64,000 nt of DNA from Thioploca sp. (GTDB lineage Bacteria > Pseudomonadota > Gammaproteobacteria > Beggiatoales > Beggiatoaceae), in assembly GCA_030627235.1 (NCBI GenBank), contig DAOUSL010000001.1, positions 1 through 64,000 on the forward strand. The letters run 5' to 3'. Position 1 is the first letter of the stretch. Each line of letters starts with the position of its first letter. This document shows positions 24,749-34,800 of this stretch, piece after piece. A program made the translations under genes and the position numbers. Below the pieces are notes generated by a model. That model was not told the DNA's origin and ran no database searches. It worked only from the letters and a program-made list of their open reading frames with translations.

Positions 24749-25384
24749 TTATTCTTTTTCTTCAGGTTGTTCTTCACTTACTTCATCTTCGTCAGCTGTA
24801 TCACCACGAGCTAAATGTATAGATACAACAGGCAAGTCATGCTTATCACCTTTATTAGTTACAACAGCTAATTCAACTCCTTCAGGCAATATTAAATCTG
24901 ACATATGTACAATCTGATTAAGCTCAATTTTAGCAATATCAACTTCTATAAATTCTGGTAAATCTTTAGGTAAACAACGAATATCAAGGTCAGATTTCTG
25001 ACGAGCGATAACTCCACCACCTTGTTTGACACCAAGACATTCTTCTTCATTCATAAAATGCAATGGCACTTTCATATGAATTTTTTCATTCTCGTTCACT
25101 CTTTGTAAGTCCATATGTAAAATAACTGACTTATAAGGATGACGCTGTAAGTCTTTTAGTACTACTTTTTCTGGCTGATTATCTATATTAACAGTTAGAA
25201 TATGTGAATAAAAAGCTTCATTTTCTAAATGTTTTAACAATTCATTATGAGATACTGTTAAAGGTATTGGTTTTTTGCCTCCACCATAAATAATTGCTGT
25301 AGTATTACCGGTACGACGTAGGCGGCGGCTCGCACCTTTACCCATATCAGTACGCGTTTGTGCATTAATTTCAAAATTTTCCAT
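24749..25384 (-). CDS. rplY: 50S ribosomal protein bL25, CTC type
   Basis: 211 residues, the long CTC form with the 5S-rRNA-binding L25 domain (about 1-95, TRTDMGKGASRRLRR) and a C-terminal beta domain (about 100-185), ending in an acidic tail (EDEVSEEQPEEKE). It is on the same strand as prs with a 52-base gap, the standard gammaproteobacterial prs-rplY order. The usual next genes pth and ychF are absent here. Confidence 0.96.
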   Translation of the reverse strand: MENFEINAQTRTDMGKGASRRLRRTGNTTAIIYGGGKKPIPLTVSHNELLKHLENEAFYSHILTVNIDNQPEKVVLKDLQRHPYKSVILHMDLQRVNENEKIHMKVPLHFMNEEECLGVKQGGGVIARQKSDLDIRCLPKDLPEFIEVDIAKIELNQIVHMSDLILPEGVELAVVTNKGDKHDLPVVSIHLARGDTADEDEVSEEQPEEKE

Positions 25385-25436
25385 TTTTTATAATCTTATA
25401 TTTTAAGTTTAAAATATTAACTTCCGCGACCAGAAG

Positions 25437-26390
25437 CTAATCCATAAATAAAGAACTGACTGATTCTTCTTCACTGATACGGCGCATAATTTCAGCTAGC
25501 ATTGCTGCAATACTTAGTTGACGAATATTATGACATTCTGCGGCATTTGTTGCAAGTGGGATAGTGTTTGTAACAATTAATTCATCTAATAGTGAATTTT
25601 CAATATTGGTCACTGCCTTACCAGATAATACTGGATGAGTGCAATAAGCTACTACCTTAGAAGCTCCGTGTTTTTTTAATGCTCCAGCGGCTTCACATAA
25701 AGTTCCAGCTGTATCAACCATATCATCAATAATTACACAAGTACGATTTTCCACTTTACCAATGATATTCATTACTATAGATTCATTTGGACGTGGTCGA
25801 CGTTTATCAATAATAGCTAGGTCAGCATCGTCTAATTGTTTGGCTAAAGCTCTAGCTCGAACTACTCCTCCAACATCTGGTGATACTACCATTAAGTTAG
25901 GATATTCAAGTCGCCAAATATCACTGACTAGAATTGGTGAAGCATAAACATTATCAACTGGAAAATCGAAAAAACCTTGAATTTGTTCGGCATGTAAATC
26001 GACGGTTAATACTCGATCAGTACCAACGCTAGCAAGCATATTAGCGACTACCTTAGCACTAATAGGAACTCTAGCAGAACGGGTGCGACGATCTTGACGC
26101 GAATAACCAAAATAGGGAATTACGGTTGTGACTCTACTAGCTGAAGCACGTCGAACTGCATCAACAAAAACCAATAATTCCATCAAATTATCATTGGTAG
26201 GAGCACAAGTTGGTTGGATAATAAAAACATCTTTGCCACGAACATTTTCGTGCAGTTCTACCATAGTTTCACCATCGCTAAAACGGTTAACTACAGCTTT
26301 TCCCAAAGGTAAATTCAGATGTTTAGCTACTGAGTTGGCTAAAGTAGGATTGGCATTGCCAGTAAAGACCATCATGCGGTTAGCAGACAC
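25437..26390 (-). CDS. prs: Ribose-phosphate pyrophosphokinase
   Basis: 317 residues. It makes PRPP from ribose 5-phosphate and ATP. Recognisable parts are [19 protein letters not shown], the catalytic flexible-loop region [22 protein letters not shown] and the PRPP-binding loop [12 protein letters not shown]. It lies between tRNA-Gln and rplY in the conserved ispE-tRNA-Gln-prs-rplY cluster and is probably co-transcribed with both. Confidence 0.98.
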   Translation of the reverse strand: MSANRMMVFTGNANPTLANSVAKHLNLPLGKAVVNRFSDGETMVELHENVRGKDVFIIQPTCAPTNDNLMELLVFVDAVRRASASRVTTVIPYFGYSRQDRRTRSARVPISAKVVANMLASVGTDRVLTVDLHAEQIQGFFDFPVDNVYASPILVSDIWRLEYPNLMVVSPDVGGVVRARALAKQLDDADLAIIDKRRPRPNESIVMNIIGKVENRTCVIIDDMVDTAGTLCEAAGALKKHGASKVVAYCTHPVLSGKAVTNIENSLLDELIVTNTIPLATNAAECHNIRQLSIAAMLAEIMRRISEEESVSSLFMD

Positions 26391-26430
26391 AGCAAGGACT
26401 CCCGCGAGTTTAAGTTGATGAATTTAGAAT

Positions 26431-26504
26431 TGGCTGGGGTACCAGGATTCGAACCTGGGATCATGGGATCAAAACCCAGTGCCTTACCGCTTGGCTATAC
26501 CCCA
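26431..26504 (-). tRNA. tRNA-Gln (anticodon UUG)
   Basis: On the minus strand the acceptor stem TGGGGTA pairs with TACCCCA, followed by discriminator G and an encoded CCA. The anticodon arm CTGGG-TTTTGAT-CCCA gives anticodon TTG, reading CAA glutamine codons. The T arm GGTTCGAATCC is intact. It lies between ispE and prs, the conserved place in gammaproteobacteria. Confidence 0.97.
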
Positions 26505-26524
26505 ATTATAGAGAAGATTGGAAA

Positions 26525-27379
26525 TTATAAGGTTGTTTTCATATTTTTAAAATGAGCCGGAGAAATATTTTTTCCTTGAGTAACAAAACCCCGCCACCTT
26601 TTTGGTAATTGTTTAAATACTACATTAGCTTTAGTATAATCATCAAACTTAGCAAACAAACAAGCTCCAGTTCCAGTTAACTTAGCAGAACTATATTGAT
26701 TCAACCATTTAATAGCTTGATTCACTTGTGGATAATTCTCACATACTATTGCTTCAAATGTATTAACACTTTTACCTACTACGAAATCCCGCATTATAAT
26801 AGGAAAAGAATCTCTTGTCAAGTCTTTAGCATTAAAAACTTCGGCTGTTGATATATTACAACCTGGATGGATTACTAAATACCAAGGTTCATCTAAATCT
26901 ACTGGGGTTAAAATTTCACCTATTCCTTCAGCCCATGCAGCATGACCATATATAAAAACTGGTATATCTGCTCCTAATTCTAATCCTAATTTAGCTAAAA
27001 TATCAAGTGATAAATTTAGTTTCCATAGCTGATTTAAGGCTAATAAGGCAGTTGCGGCATCAGAGCTACCCCCTCCTAATCCACCACCCACTGGAATTTT
27101 TTTTTCTACCTTTATATCTACACCTTGTTTTGTATTACTGTATTGTTTAAGTAAACGAGCTGCTTTTAGGGTCAAATCTTGTTCTGGATTTAAATCTGTT
27201 AATGTAGATACGCAAAATAACTGACCGTCTTGTCTAAGTTTAAAATTTAAAATATCACTATAATCAAGAAATTGAAAAATGGTTTGTAAATTATGATAAC
27301 CATCTTTTCTACGAGATGTAATATGTAAAAATAAATTTAATTTAGCTGGAGCTGGCCAACTTGTAACAGTTATAGTCAT
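26525..27379 (-). CDS. ispE: 4-diphosphocytidyl-2-C-methyl-D-erythritol kinase
   Basis: 284 residues of the GHMP kinase family. It phosphorylates CDP-methylerythritol in the non-mevalonate isoprenoid pathway. The family start PAPAKLNLFLHI (9-20) and the ATP loop PVGGGLGGGSSDAAT (96-110) are intact, and the C-terminal motif KLTGTGACLFAKF is present. It is upstream of tRNA-Gln and prs on the same strand. lolB, its frequent neighbour, is replaced here by tsaB. Confidence 0.96.
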   Translation of the reverse strand: MTITVTSWPAPAKLNLFLHITSRRKDGYHNLQTIFQFLDYSDILNFKLRQDGQLFCVSTLTDLNPEQDLTLKAARLLKQYSNTKQGVDIKVEKKIPVGGGLGGGSSDAATALLALNQLWKLNLSLDILAKLGLELGADIPVFIYGHAAWAEGIGEILTPVDLDEPWYLVIHPGCNISTAEVFNAKDLTRDSFPIIMRDFVVGKSVNTFEAIVCENYPQVNQAIKWLNQYSSAKLTGTGACLFAKFDDYTKANVVFKQLPKRWRGFVTQGKNISPAHFKNMKTTL

Positions 27380-27403
27380 TTCAATAATATGAAAAATAAG
27401 TTT

Positions 27404-28069
27404 TTATCTATTCATTCCACGTAAATATACTGGACTAATATTTTCAGCAGAAACTACTTGGCCTTGTTTAAATAAGTTTAATGCCAATGGAATCATTGCA
27501 CTAGCTTGGGTATATTTATCTATTTGATAATTTTGTAATAACGTTTTTAGTTTGTTTTGTAATATTTCGGCATAAATCCAGCCACTACCAGTTCCATACC
27601 ATTTTTCAGTTATAGGTAAATCAATAGAATTTGGTTTGGCTACTTTATCTACAGTCTGACACTGCATAATTTCTTGTGAATTTAAGATATAATATCCATA
27701 ATAAATTTCTTCCATTCTAGCGTCAATTACAGATAAAATTTGTTTTTCCCCAGTTTCAATATAAGCAGCTTGAGCTAAAGTTGCTAAAGAAGATATTGGA
27801 GCTATTGGTATGTCAACAGCAAATGCTATGCCTTGTGCTACTCCACAAGCAATCCGTAGTCCAGTAAAACTACCAGGCCCTTTTCCAACAGCTACACCGT
27901 CCAGTTGATTGGGGTTTATACCAGCTTCGGCAAGTAATTCATCTGCCATTGGTAGGATTAGTTTAGTATGTTGTCTTGGGGTAAGTTGGCTACGAAATTG
28001 GGTTTCGCCATCTATATATAAAGCACAGGAACAGGCTTCAGTGGAAGTATCAATTGCTAGTAATTTCAT
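27404..28069 (-). CDS. tsaB: tRNA threonylcarbamoyladenosine synthesis protein TsaB
   Basis: 221 residues. TsaB is the inactive ASKHA-fold partner of TsaD in making t6A37 of tRNAs that read ANN codons. It starts with MKLLAIDTSTEACSCALY and has the diagnostic GVAVGKGPGSFTGLRIACGVAQG (about 60-82). It is between ispE and the CheC-like gene with short spacing, so it may share their transcript. Confidence 0.95.
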   Translation of the reverse strand: MKLLAIDTSTEACSCALYIDGETQFRSQLTPRQHTKLILPMADELLAEAGINPNQLDGVAVGKGPGSFTGLRIACGVAQGIAFAVDIPIAPISSLATLAQAAYIETGEKQILSVIDARMEEIYYGYYILNSQEIMQCQTVDKVAKPNSIDLPITEKWYGTGSGWIYAEILQNKLKTLLQNYQIDKYTQASAMIPLALNLFKQGQVVSAENISPVYLRGMNR

Positions 28070-28085
28070 TTATTAAGAAATCTAT

Positions 28086-28697
28086 TTAAGTATTTTCAGA
28101 CAGGTATTTATCAATATTAACTTTCAATTGTTCGATTGCTGAGGTTTCCAAAATAAATACTACATAACCATCTATATATTCATGCTGTAAACTGAATTTA
28201 ACTTGTATAAATAATATTATATTATTATCAAATCCATTATTAAATATTTCTTCAGCTGTACCTTTTATAAAGACTGGTATCTCAGTAATTAAATCCTTGG
28301 ATAATAAATTGCTACAAGTTGCAAGACAAGTATTTAGTACAATATTCCCAATTTCTTTTATAGCATCTGCTTCTAACTCTAATAATTCTGTAGCAGATAC
28401 TTGGTTTTTCATCAAAATATTAATCAATCTCATCCCTTTATTTTGAGCAAATATTAGCAAAGCATCGCCATAAAAAGCTCCTTGAAAAGATTGTTTGATT
28501 ACAACTATATTTTTGGATAAAGTATCGAAATATTCAACCATTTGTTGTTTATATAAAAATTCAAGACTAGGAACTGATAATTTAATTTCTTCATTAACTA
28601 TTTCGCTTAAAGCTTTAGCAGAATATCCCATTCCAATGTTTAATAATTCAACAATTGCATCGTACTGTAATTCGGACAATTGAATGTTATCATCCAT
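28086..28697 (-). CDS. CheC-like phosphatase-family protein
   Basis: 203 residues. The CheC/CheX-type repeats are visible: an N-terminal LQYDAIVELLNIGMGYSAKALSEIV helix and a second ELEADAIKEIGNIVLNTCLATCSNLL helix (about 107-133), each matching the E-x-x-N-x-G/N phosphatase-helix pattern. Such proteins dephosphorylate CheY-type regulators. Its start overlaps the end of a CheY-like gene by eight bases, so the response regulator beside it is the likely partner. No chemoreceptor or CheA is present. Confidence 0.82.
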   Translation of the reverse strand: MDDNIQLSELQYDAIVELLNIGMGYSAKALSEIVNEEIKLSVPSLEFLYKQQMVEYFDTLSKNIVVIKQSFQGAFYGDALLIFAQNKGMRLINILMKNQVSATELLELEADAIKEIGNIVLNTCLATCSNLLSKDLITEIPVFIKGTAEEIFNNGFDNNIILFIQVKFSLQHEYIDGYVVFILETSAIEQLKVNIDKYLSENT

Positions 28698-29058
28698 AAA
28701 TGAAACTCAAGATTTTTTCTTCAGTAATTGGTTTTGGGATAAAACTTATTCCTAAATCTTTAGCTTTCTGTCGGATCATATCCTGAATATTAGCAGTCAG
28801 TAAACCTATCTTAATATCAGGAAAATGCTGTAATAACTCTTTCGCTAACATTAACCCATCCATACCGGGCATATTCAGATCCAAAATTGCAGTATTTACA
28901 ACAATATCCTTAATTTTTGTTAAGGCTTCTTCTCCAGTATTAGCTTCTACAATTTGCAATTTTTTATCGGCATGATCAATAATAGCCCGTACTAGCATCC
29001 TAGAAACTCGGCTATCATCAACAACTAATATAGTTTGGGATGTCATATTTGCTTCCAA
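28690..29058 (-). CDS. Single-domain CheY-like response regulator
   Basis: 122 residues forming only a receiver domain. The acidic pair is in VVDDSRVSRM (residues 13-14), the phosphorylated aspartate is in TAILDLNMPGMDG (about 57), and the conserved lysine is in FIPKPI. There is no output domain. It overlaps the CheC-like gene, which suggests a two-protein phosphorylation/dephosphorylation switch. The controlling kinase is not adjacent; the hybrid kinase at 31.9-35.2 kb is the nearest candidate. Confidence 0.92.
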   Translation of the reverse strand: MEANMTSQTILVVDDSRVSRMLVRAIIDHADKKLQIVEANTGEEALTKIKDIVVNTAILDLNMPGMDGLMLAKELLQHFPDIKIGLLTANIQDMIRQKAKDLGISFIPKPITEEKILSFIYG

Positions 29059-29114
29059 GCAGTTAATATAATATATTGTAACATTAAATCTAATTATTTG
29101 CTACACTATCAACG

Positions 29115-29834
29115 ATGACTACTTTAGTTTTAGAATTGAAAAATATATTAAAACACCGTGAACAAGGTGGGGCAACTTTTGAACTTTATATTGAACAATT
29201 ACAATTATATAAAGGCCAATTTGTCGCTGTTGTCGGTGAAAGTGGTTGTGGTAAAAGTACCTTATTGGATATACTAGCTTTAGTTTCTAAACCTAATTCT
29301 TGTGAACAATTTACTTATTATGATTCAAAAACAATTGATATTAAACAATTATGGGAACAACAACAAGAAGAAACTTTAGCAATGCTACGTCGATTGCATT
29401 TTGGTTATGTATTACAAACTGGTGGTTTATTGCCATTTTTAACTGTATTGCAAAATTTGCGATTGGTATCAGAAATTAATGGATTTCATGATTCTAAAAT
29501 TAAAGAATTAGCCGAACGACTTGATATAAGTGGAATACTGAATAAAAAACCACAATATTTATCTGGTGGTCAACGTCAACGAGTAGCTATTTTACGAGCT
29601 ATAAGTCATCACCCACAAATTATACTTGCTGATGAGCCTACAGCTGCAGTTGATGAAAGGAGAGCATTAAATATTATTCAAGAGTTTCATAATATAGCTA
29701 AAGAAAATGGCACGATTATTGTGATGGTTACTCATAATCATAATTTAGTTGCTCCTTTTGCAGATGTAACTTATAGTTTTGATGTTTCTGATGTATCTGA
29801 TACCTTAACTCAATCATACTTGTTAAAACAGTGA
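29115..29834 (+). CDS. ABC transporter ATP-binding protein (MacB/LolD type)
   Basis: 239 residues. Walker A GESGCGKST (41-49), the signature LSGGQRQRVA (about 154-163), Walker B IILADEPT (about 174) and a switch histidine in MVTHNH are all intact. The subtype resembles the ATPases that pair with FtsX-fold permeases in lipoprotein sorting or efflux. It overlaps the permease gene by four bases (GTGA). Substrate unknown. Confidence 0.92.
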   Translation: MTTLVLELKNILKHREQGGATFELYIEQLQLYKGQFVAVVGESGCGKSTLLDILALVSKPNSCEQFTYYDSKTIDIKQLWEQQQEETLAMLRRLHFGYVLQTGGLLPFLTVLQNLRLVSEINGFHDSKIKELAERLDISGILNKKPQYLSGGQRQRVAILRAISHHPQIILADEPTAAVDERRALNIIQEFHNIAKENGTIIVMVTHNHNLVAPFADVTYSFDVSDVSDTLTQSYLLKQ

Positions 29835-31630
29835 AATTACCTATAATAACTCGGCTCGCTATCTTAGATTTATGGCATGAATGGATTTTAACTTTGTGCA
29901 TGGTGTTAGCAATAGCATCTATATTGACTCCATTATTAGTTCTATTAGGATTGAAATATGGCACAATTCAAACTATGCATGAACGTTTAATGGAAGACCC
30001 AGTTAATAGAGAAATCCGTCCAGCTAGAACCTTACGGCTTAGTTCACAATGGTTTACACAGTTTAAACAACGGGATGATATTGAGTTTGTAATCCCAACT
30101 ATTTTACGTGGTTCTTCAGTTATCAGAGTGACAACTAATAAGAAACGTTTGTTAATTGATTTAGTGCCTACAGATTACAACGATCCATTAATTTTAACCA
30201 ATAATGGTGTTATCCCCCAGCAAGATGAGTGTGTATTGAGCTATACTGCTGCTAAAGATTTAGGAGTAAAAAAAGGTGACATACTTAATGCTGAAATTAC
30301 TCGTACTAGAGATAAAAATAAAGAATCAGTACAAGTAAAATTACGGGTAGTGGCAATATTAAATCCTAGAGCAGATTCTCTGACACGAATTTATGCTCCA
30401 TTTGAGTTTGTCAATGATGTTGAGACCTATAAAGAAGGTCGAGCTGTTTATAATCGTAATTGGCCTGGTGGCATAGTATTACCACCTTTAAATTATGATG
30501 GATTATGGCTTTTATTACCTCAAAATTTGACCTCAATAGATGAAATCAATTTAACCGTTAGCACCGGACTTACCGAAATTATTAAAGTTCAAGCAAATGA
30601 ATTTGAACAGGAATTAAACTTTTACCCTCCTAATAATTATGCTATTTATAAAATATCAGCTAAGAATAATCCAATTACAACAAATAGTTTAAATATTGTC
30701 AAAAATAAGCTTCGTGGTAAATCAGCTATCATTTTACCATTTGTAAACAATGTTATGATTACAGATAAAAATAATACTAAAATTATTGGCTTATCTTTAT
30801 CTAAATTACAAACTGATATTTTAGGATTGCCAGAATTACCCTGGGGTAAATTTGATATTAATACCAATTTCGCTCGTCAAGGGCAAGCTTTATTGCCTAA
30901 TAATGATAAATCTCCAGTAATTTCATTAACTAGTAAAGTCATTGGAGGAGAAGTGGTATTTCCAGTTAATAATCAAGGTGCTAGTTTCAATAAGAATATA
31001 ATAGTACCAATTGAATTGATTGGTATTTTGCGTACTGGACAAATCAATCAAATTATTTTTGATCAGAGACAGAAAACGTTCTTATCAGCTAAAACTAATT
31101 ATCATGGTTTTCGTTTATATGCTAAAAGTATTGATGATATTCCAGAATTATATAGCTATTTTATTTCTCAAGACATTGATATTATAGCTCAAATTCAAGA
31201 AATAGAAAAACTTAAGATATTAGATAAAGGATTAACTAGGATATTTTGGCTTATTGCAATTGTTGGCATCGCTGGCGGTATGGCTGCTTTAATTGCTAGT
31301 TTATATGCTTCAGTGGAAAGAAAAAAACGTGATATTGGAGTACTTAGATTAATGGGATTATCTTGCTTGCAGGTCTTTAGGTTTCCTGTTTATCAGGCAA
31401 TTATTATTGTTATCCTAAGTAATATAGTTGCGGGTAGTGGTTATATCGCAATTTCTTATACTATTAATTTAATGTTTATTAATGAGATAGGAAGTAAAAT
31501 TTGTACCTTACCATCCACTTATTTTGGATTAATTTTTATAATCACAATAGTTATCGCTACACTTAGTTCTTTATTAGCCGCTTGGAAGACTACAGCCATT
31601 GAACCAGCAGAAGCAATTAGAGAAGAATAA
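29831..31630 (+). CDS. ABC transporter permease, FtsX/MacB fold
   Basis: 599 residues with GTG start inside the ATPase stop. One N-terminal membrane helix (about 14-38), a large periplasmic domain (about 40-470) and three C-terminal helices (about 475-590) ending in TTAIEPAEAIREE, the typical FtsX-family tail. The pair is likely an exporter or mechanotransmission complex rather than an importer, since no binding protein is present. Periplasmic domain not recognised beyond the family. The gene is followed by MITE copy A. Confidence 0.88.
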   Translation: MKLPIITRLAILDLWHEWILTLCMVLAIASILTPLLVLLGLKYGTIQTMHERLMEDPVNREIRPARTLRLSSQWFTQFKQRDDIEFVIPTILRGSSVIRVTTNKKRLLIDLVPTDYNDPLILTNNGVIPQQDECVLSYTAAKDLGVKKGDILNAEITRTRDKNKESVQVKLRVVAILNPRADSLTRIYAPFEFVNDVETYKEGRAVYNRNWPGGIVLPPLNYDGLWLLLPQNLTSIDEINLTVSTGLTEIIKVQANEFEQELNFYPPNNYAIYKISAKNNPITTNSLNIVKNKLRGKSAIILPFVNNVMITDKNNTKIIGLSLSKLQTDILGLPELPWGKFDINTNFARQGQALLPNNDKSPVISLTSKVIGGEVVFPVNNQGASFNKNIIVPIELIGILRTGQINQIIFDQRQKTFLSAKTNYHGFRLYAKSIDDIPELYSYFISQDIDIIAQIQEIEKLKILDKGLTRIFWLIAIVGIAGGMAALIASLYASVERKKRDIGVLRLMGLSCLQVFRFPVYQAIIIVILSNIVAGSGYIAISYTINLMFINEIGSKICTLPSTYFGLIFIITIVIATLSSLLAAWKTTAIEPAEAIREE

Positions 31631-31704
31631 TTCTTAATTAAATTCAAACTAAACTACTTATATTACTATAGTTTATCTAATTGGGAAATGCTATGTCTGA
31701 TATT

Positions 31705-31865
31705 AGAAATCGTTTCCTAAATACCGAAAATAGCTAAGTATGTATTAACGACGTGAAATTGACCAAAGCTAGTAGGATGTAATGAGTTTACGAATTACAT
31801 CTTGATGCAATTCCCTTCGTTCATTGCATCCTACATTTATTTAACCTTATTTAGGAATGATGTCT
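31705..31865. mobile_element. MITE-like element, copy A
   Basis: About 161 bases between the permease and hybrid kinase genes. The right end TTATTTAGGAATGATGTCT matches the inverted repeat of copy D with one mismatch; the left end AGAAATCGTTTCCTAAATA is a diverged partner. The core (31772-31834) is the inverted version of that in copies B to D, with GTAGGATGTAATGAG and CATTGCATCCTAC arms. Non-coding. No transposase with these ends is in the window. Confidence 0.8.
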
Positions 31866-31897
31866 AATTAAAATTAATATTGCGTCACTTATTAAAT

Positions 31898-34800
31898 TTA
31901 TGAACATTGCATAACTGCCCAACGTTTAAGGTAAGATTTTGCAACTGTATCCAGTGGATTTTGGATTAAACATTCATCAAATAATTTTTTTGCTTGAGTA
32001 TATTCGTTCTGTTCATATAAAAATACAGCATTTGTAAATATATCCTTAGTTACTAATTTACCTTGTTTATTTTCTGGTTCATCAGCATCGAATATCTCAT
32101 AAATACTGACTGGCTTACTGTTTTCTTGAAGAGAAATTCCATCTATCATCCGTAAAGAATATTTGTTTGGGTCTTTTAATTTAGCATAAGTATTTTGAGT
32201 AATTAATAATGATACTTCATAATTATCAGTTAAATCAATTATTTGAGAGGTGAGGTTAACCACTTCACTAACTAGAGTTAAATCCATTTGTTGCTGTTTT
32301 CCAACCACTCCCAATGTAAAGTCACCAGTATCAATGGCAATGCTAATTTGGATAGGAACATAACCGACTCTTATTCTATGTTGATTATATTGCTTTAATT
32401 CATCTAGCATATTTAACCCAGCTTGGATCGCTATATCAACATCATCATTAAACAAAGTTACCAACATATTGCCAATATATTTATTTAAAAATCCTCCATG
32501 TTTACTTATGATAGGATTCATGCGTTTAAGATAAGAATTAACAAATTTCAAATTATTTTGAGCTGTCATATCTTTTGATAAATTATTAAAATCTCTGATT
32601 CTACTACTTAAAATAGACATTTCTGTACAAATTTGATCACCTAAATACACTTCACTAAAATCTTTTTTGTTGAGCAAAGATAAAATTTGTGGAGATACAA
32701 ATCTATTTAATGATCTGAATTGTTTAGATAAACTTAATTGAACTCCAATTCTTGCAACTAATTCATATTTAGAAATCGGTTTTACTAAATAATCATTAGC
32801 TCCAGCATCAAAAACTTGGTTTAAGGTAGTAATTTCATTTTCAGTAGTTAAAGTTATGATTGGTAATTCATTAGCTGTAAAATGCTGTCTTATTTTATGA
32901 CAATTTTCAATTAATCCGGTTTCCAACATATCCAGTAAAACCAAATCTGGTTGATAACCATCAGTTTTTAAAAATTTAGCATCATTTATTGCAATATCAG
33001 TTAGATAATTTTTTTCTAAATAGCTTACTAAAATTTGTATGCTTGCCAATTCATCGCCAATTATAAAAATCTTACAGTTTTTACATGAATATTTTGAAAC
33101 TGAATGTATATAATTAGTTTTTTTATTAAGAATTGGAATTGATACAAATGGCAATTTATTTTTAGGAATATTGATCGGTAAAGTAAACACAAATCTAGAA
33201 CCTATGCCAAGTTCAGAAGAAACTGAAATTTTACCACTGTGTAATTCTACTAGTTGTTTAGTGATAGTTAAACCTAAACCAGTTCCTCCGTAAACTCGTG
33301 CAGTAGTACCATCGGCTTGTTCAAACGATTTAAAAATACTATCTAGCTTATTAGACGGAATTCCGATCCCAGTGTCAGAAATACTAACTTTAATAAAACC
33401 TTTTTTAATCTTCGCAAGAATTTCTACATGACCACTATCAGTAAATTTAACCGCATTACTAATTAAATTGTGTAAAATTTGTTGCAATCTATTTTCATCA
33501 GCTGCTGCTTGAGGTAAATTTTCTGAAACTAAATTAATTAATTTTAATTTTTTCTTACCTATAAGTGGTTTGCTTAAGGTAAAAACTACATCAACACATT
33601 TGTGTAAATCTATTGATTGTACTTCTAATTCTATATTTTTGTGTCTTAGCTTAGAAAAATCGAGAATATTATTGACTAAATTAGCTAAACGTCTGCCACT
33701 AAGAACAATCATATTTAAATTATCACAAGTAGCTTGTGGCAATTCACCAGTAGAACCGTCGTTTAAAGAATCTGCAATCCCAATAATACCATTTAATGGA
33801 GTACGTAATTCATGAGAAGTATTAGCCAAAAATTCATTTTTTAATCTGTCCAAACGTTGCAACTCAGAATTTTGTTCTTCAAGAGTATTAAAAGAGGTTT
33901 TTAGTTGTTTAGCCATGCTATTAAATGAATTAGCAAGAGCCCCTAACTCATCAGCTCGATCAACTGGTAAGGTCTGTTCCCAATCACCGGCAGCCAATTT
34001 TTTAGCAGCTTGATTAAGGCGTAAGATAGGTTGTACTATAAATTTAGAAGTAAAAATCCCAATTAAAGTTGCAATAATTAAAGCTATTAAAGTTAACCAT
34101 AATGTATTGTAAGTGTTAGCATTAATCCGTTCCATAAAATCTGCTTCTGGAACTACCACTATAATTAACCAATCTAAATCAAACTTATTATGAAAAGGTG
34201 ACACATGCACTAATTGTTTTTCATTCTGATAAGAAAAATTGATCTTTTTACTATTATTAATTTGGCTAAAATCACCATAATGACTGACTAAATATTTAGC
34301 TGTAGCTTGAATCAATGGGTCTTTAACATCCCTAGCTTTAAGACGCTGTTTTTTCTCATCAAAAGAAGCATATGAAAATGAACCACCAACTAATAATCCA
34401 GACCGTTCAACGATAAATGTTTTGCCAGTCTTACCAATTTTCATACTACGTAAAAAGTCACTAATTCTATTTAAAGTAAAATCTGAACCTAATACTCCTA
34501 ATAAAGTTCCATCTTTATCATAGTAAGGATATACAAAACTCATTCCTGGTTGATTAGTGCCTTTAGAACCGATAAATGGATAAATATTAGTCCATCTAGC
34601 TTTAGCAGCTTTTACTGCAAGTTGATACCAAGGACGTAAACGTGGATCGTAAGTTGTATTATCAATATTAACCGCATTACCTGTTTCATCAAATCTATAA
34701 TCTGCCATTAAGCCATTAGTTTTATTATCTTTTATATTGTAAGCTAATTTGCCATTATTTAATCTTTGGAAAGCAATGTAATCACCTTTGTAATTACCGC

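Noticed and set aside
31705-31865. Bidirectional terminator explanation for the MITE core hairpin
   Set aside because: The same core and ends recur at three other intergenic sites with conserved 19-bp-type ends, which a plain terminator would not explain.
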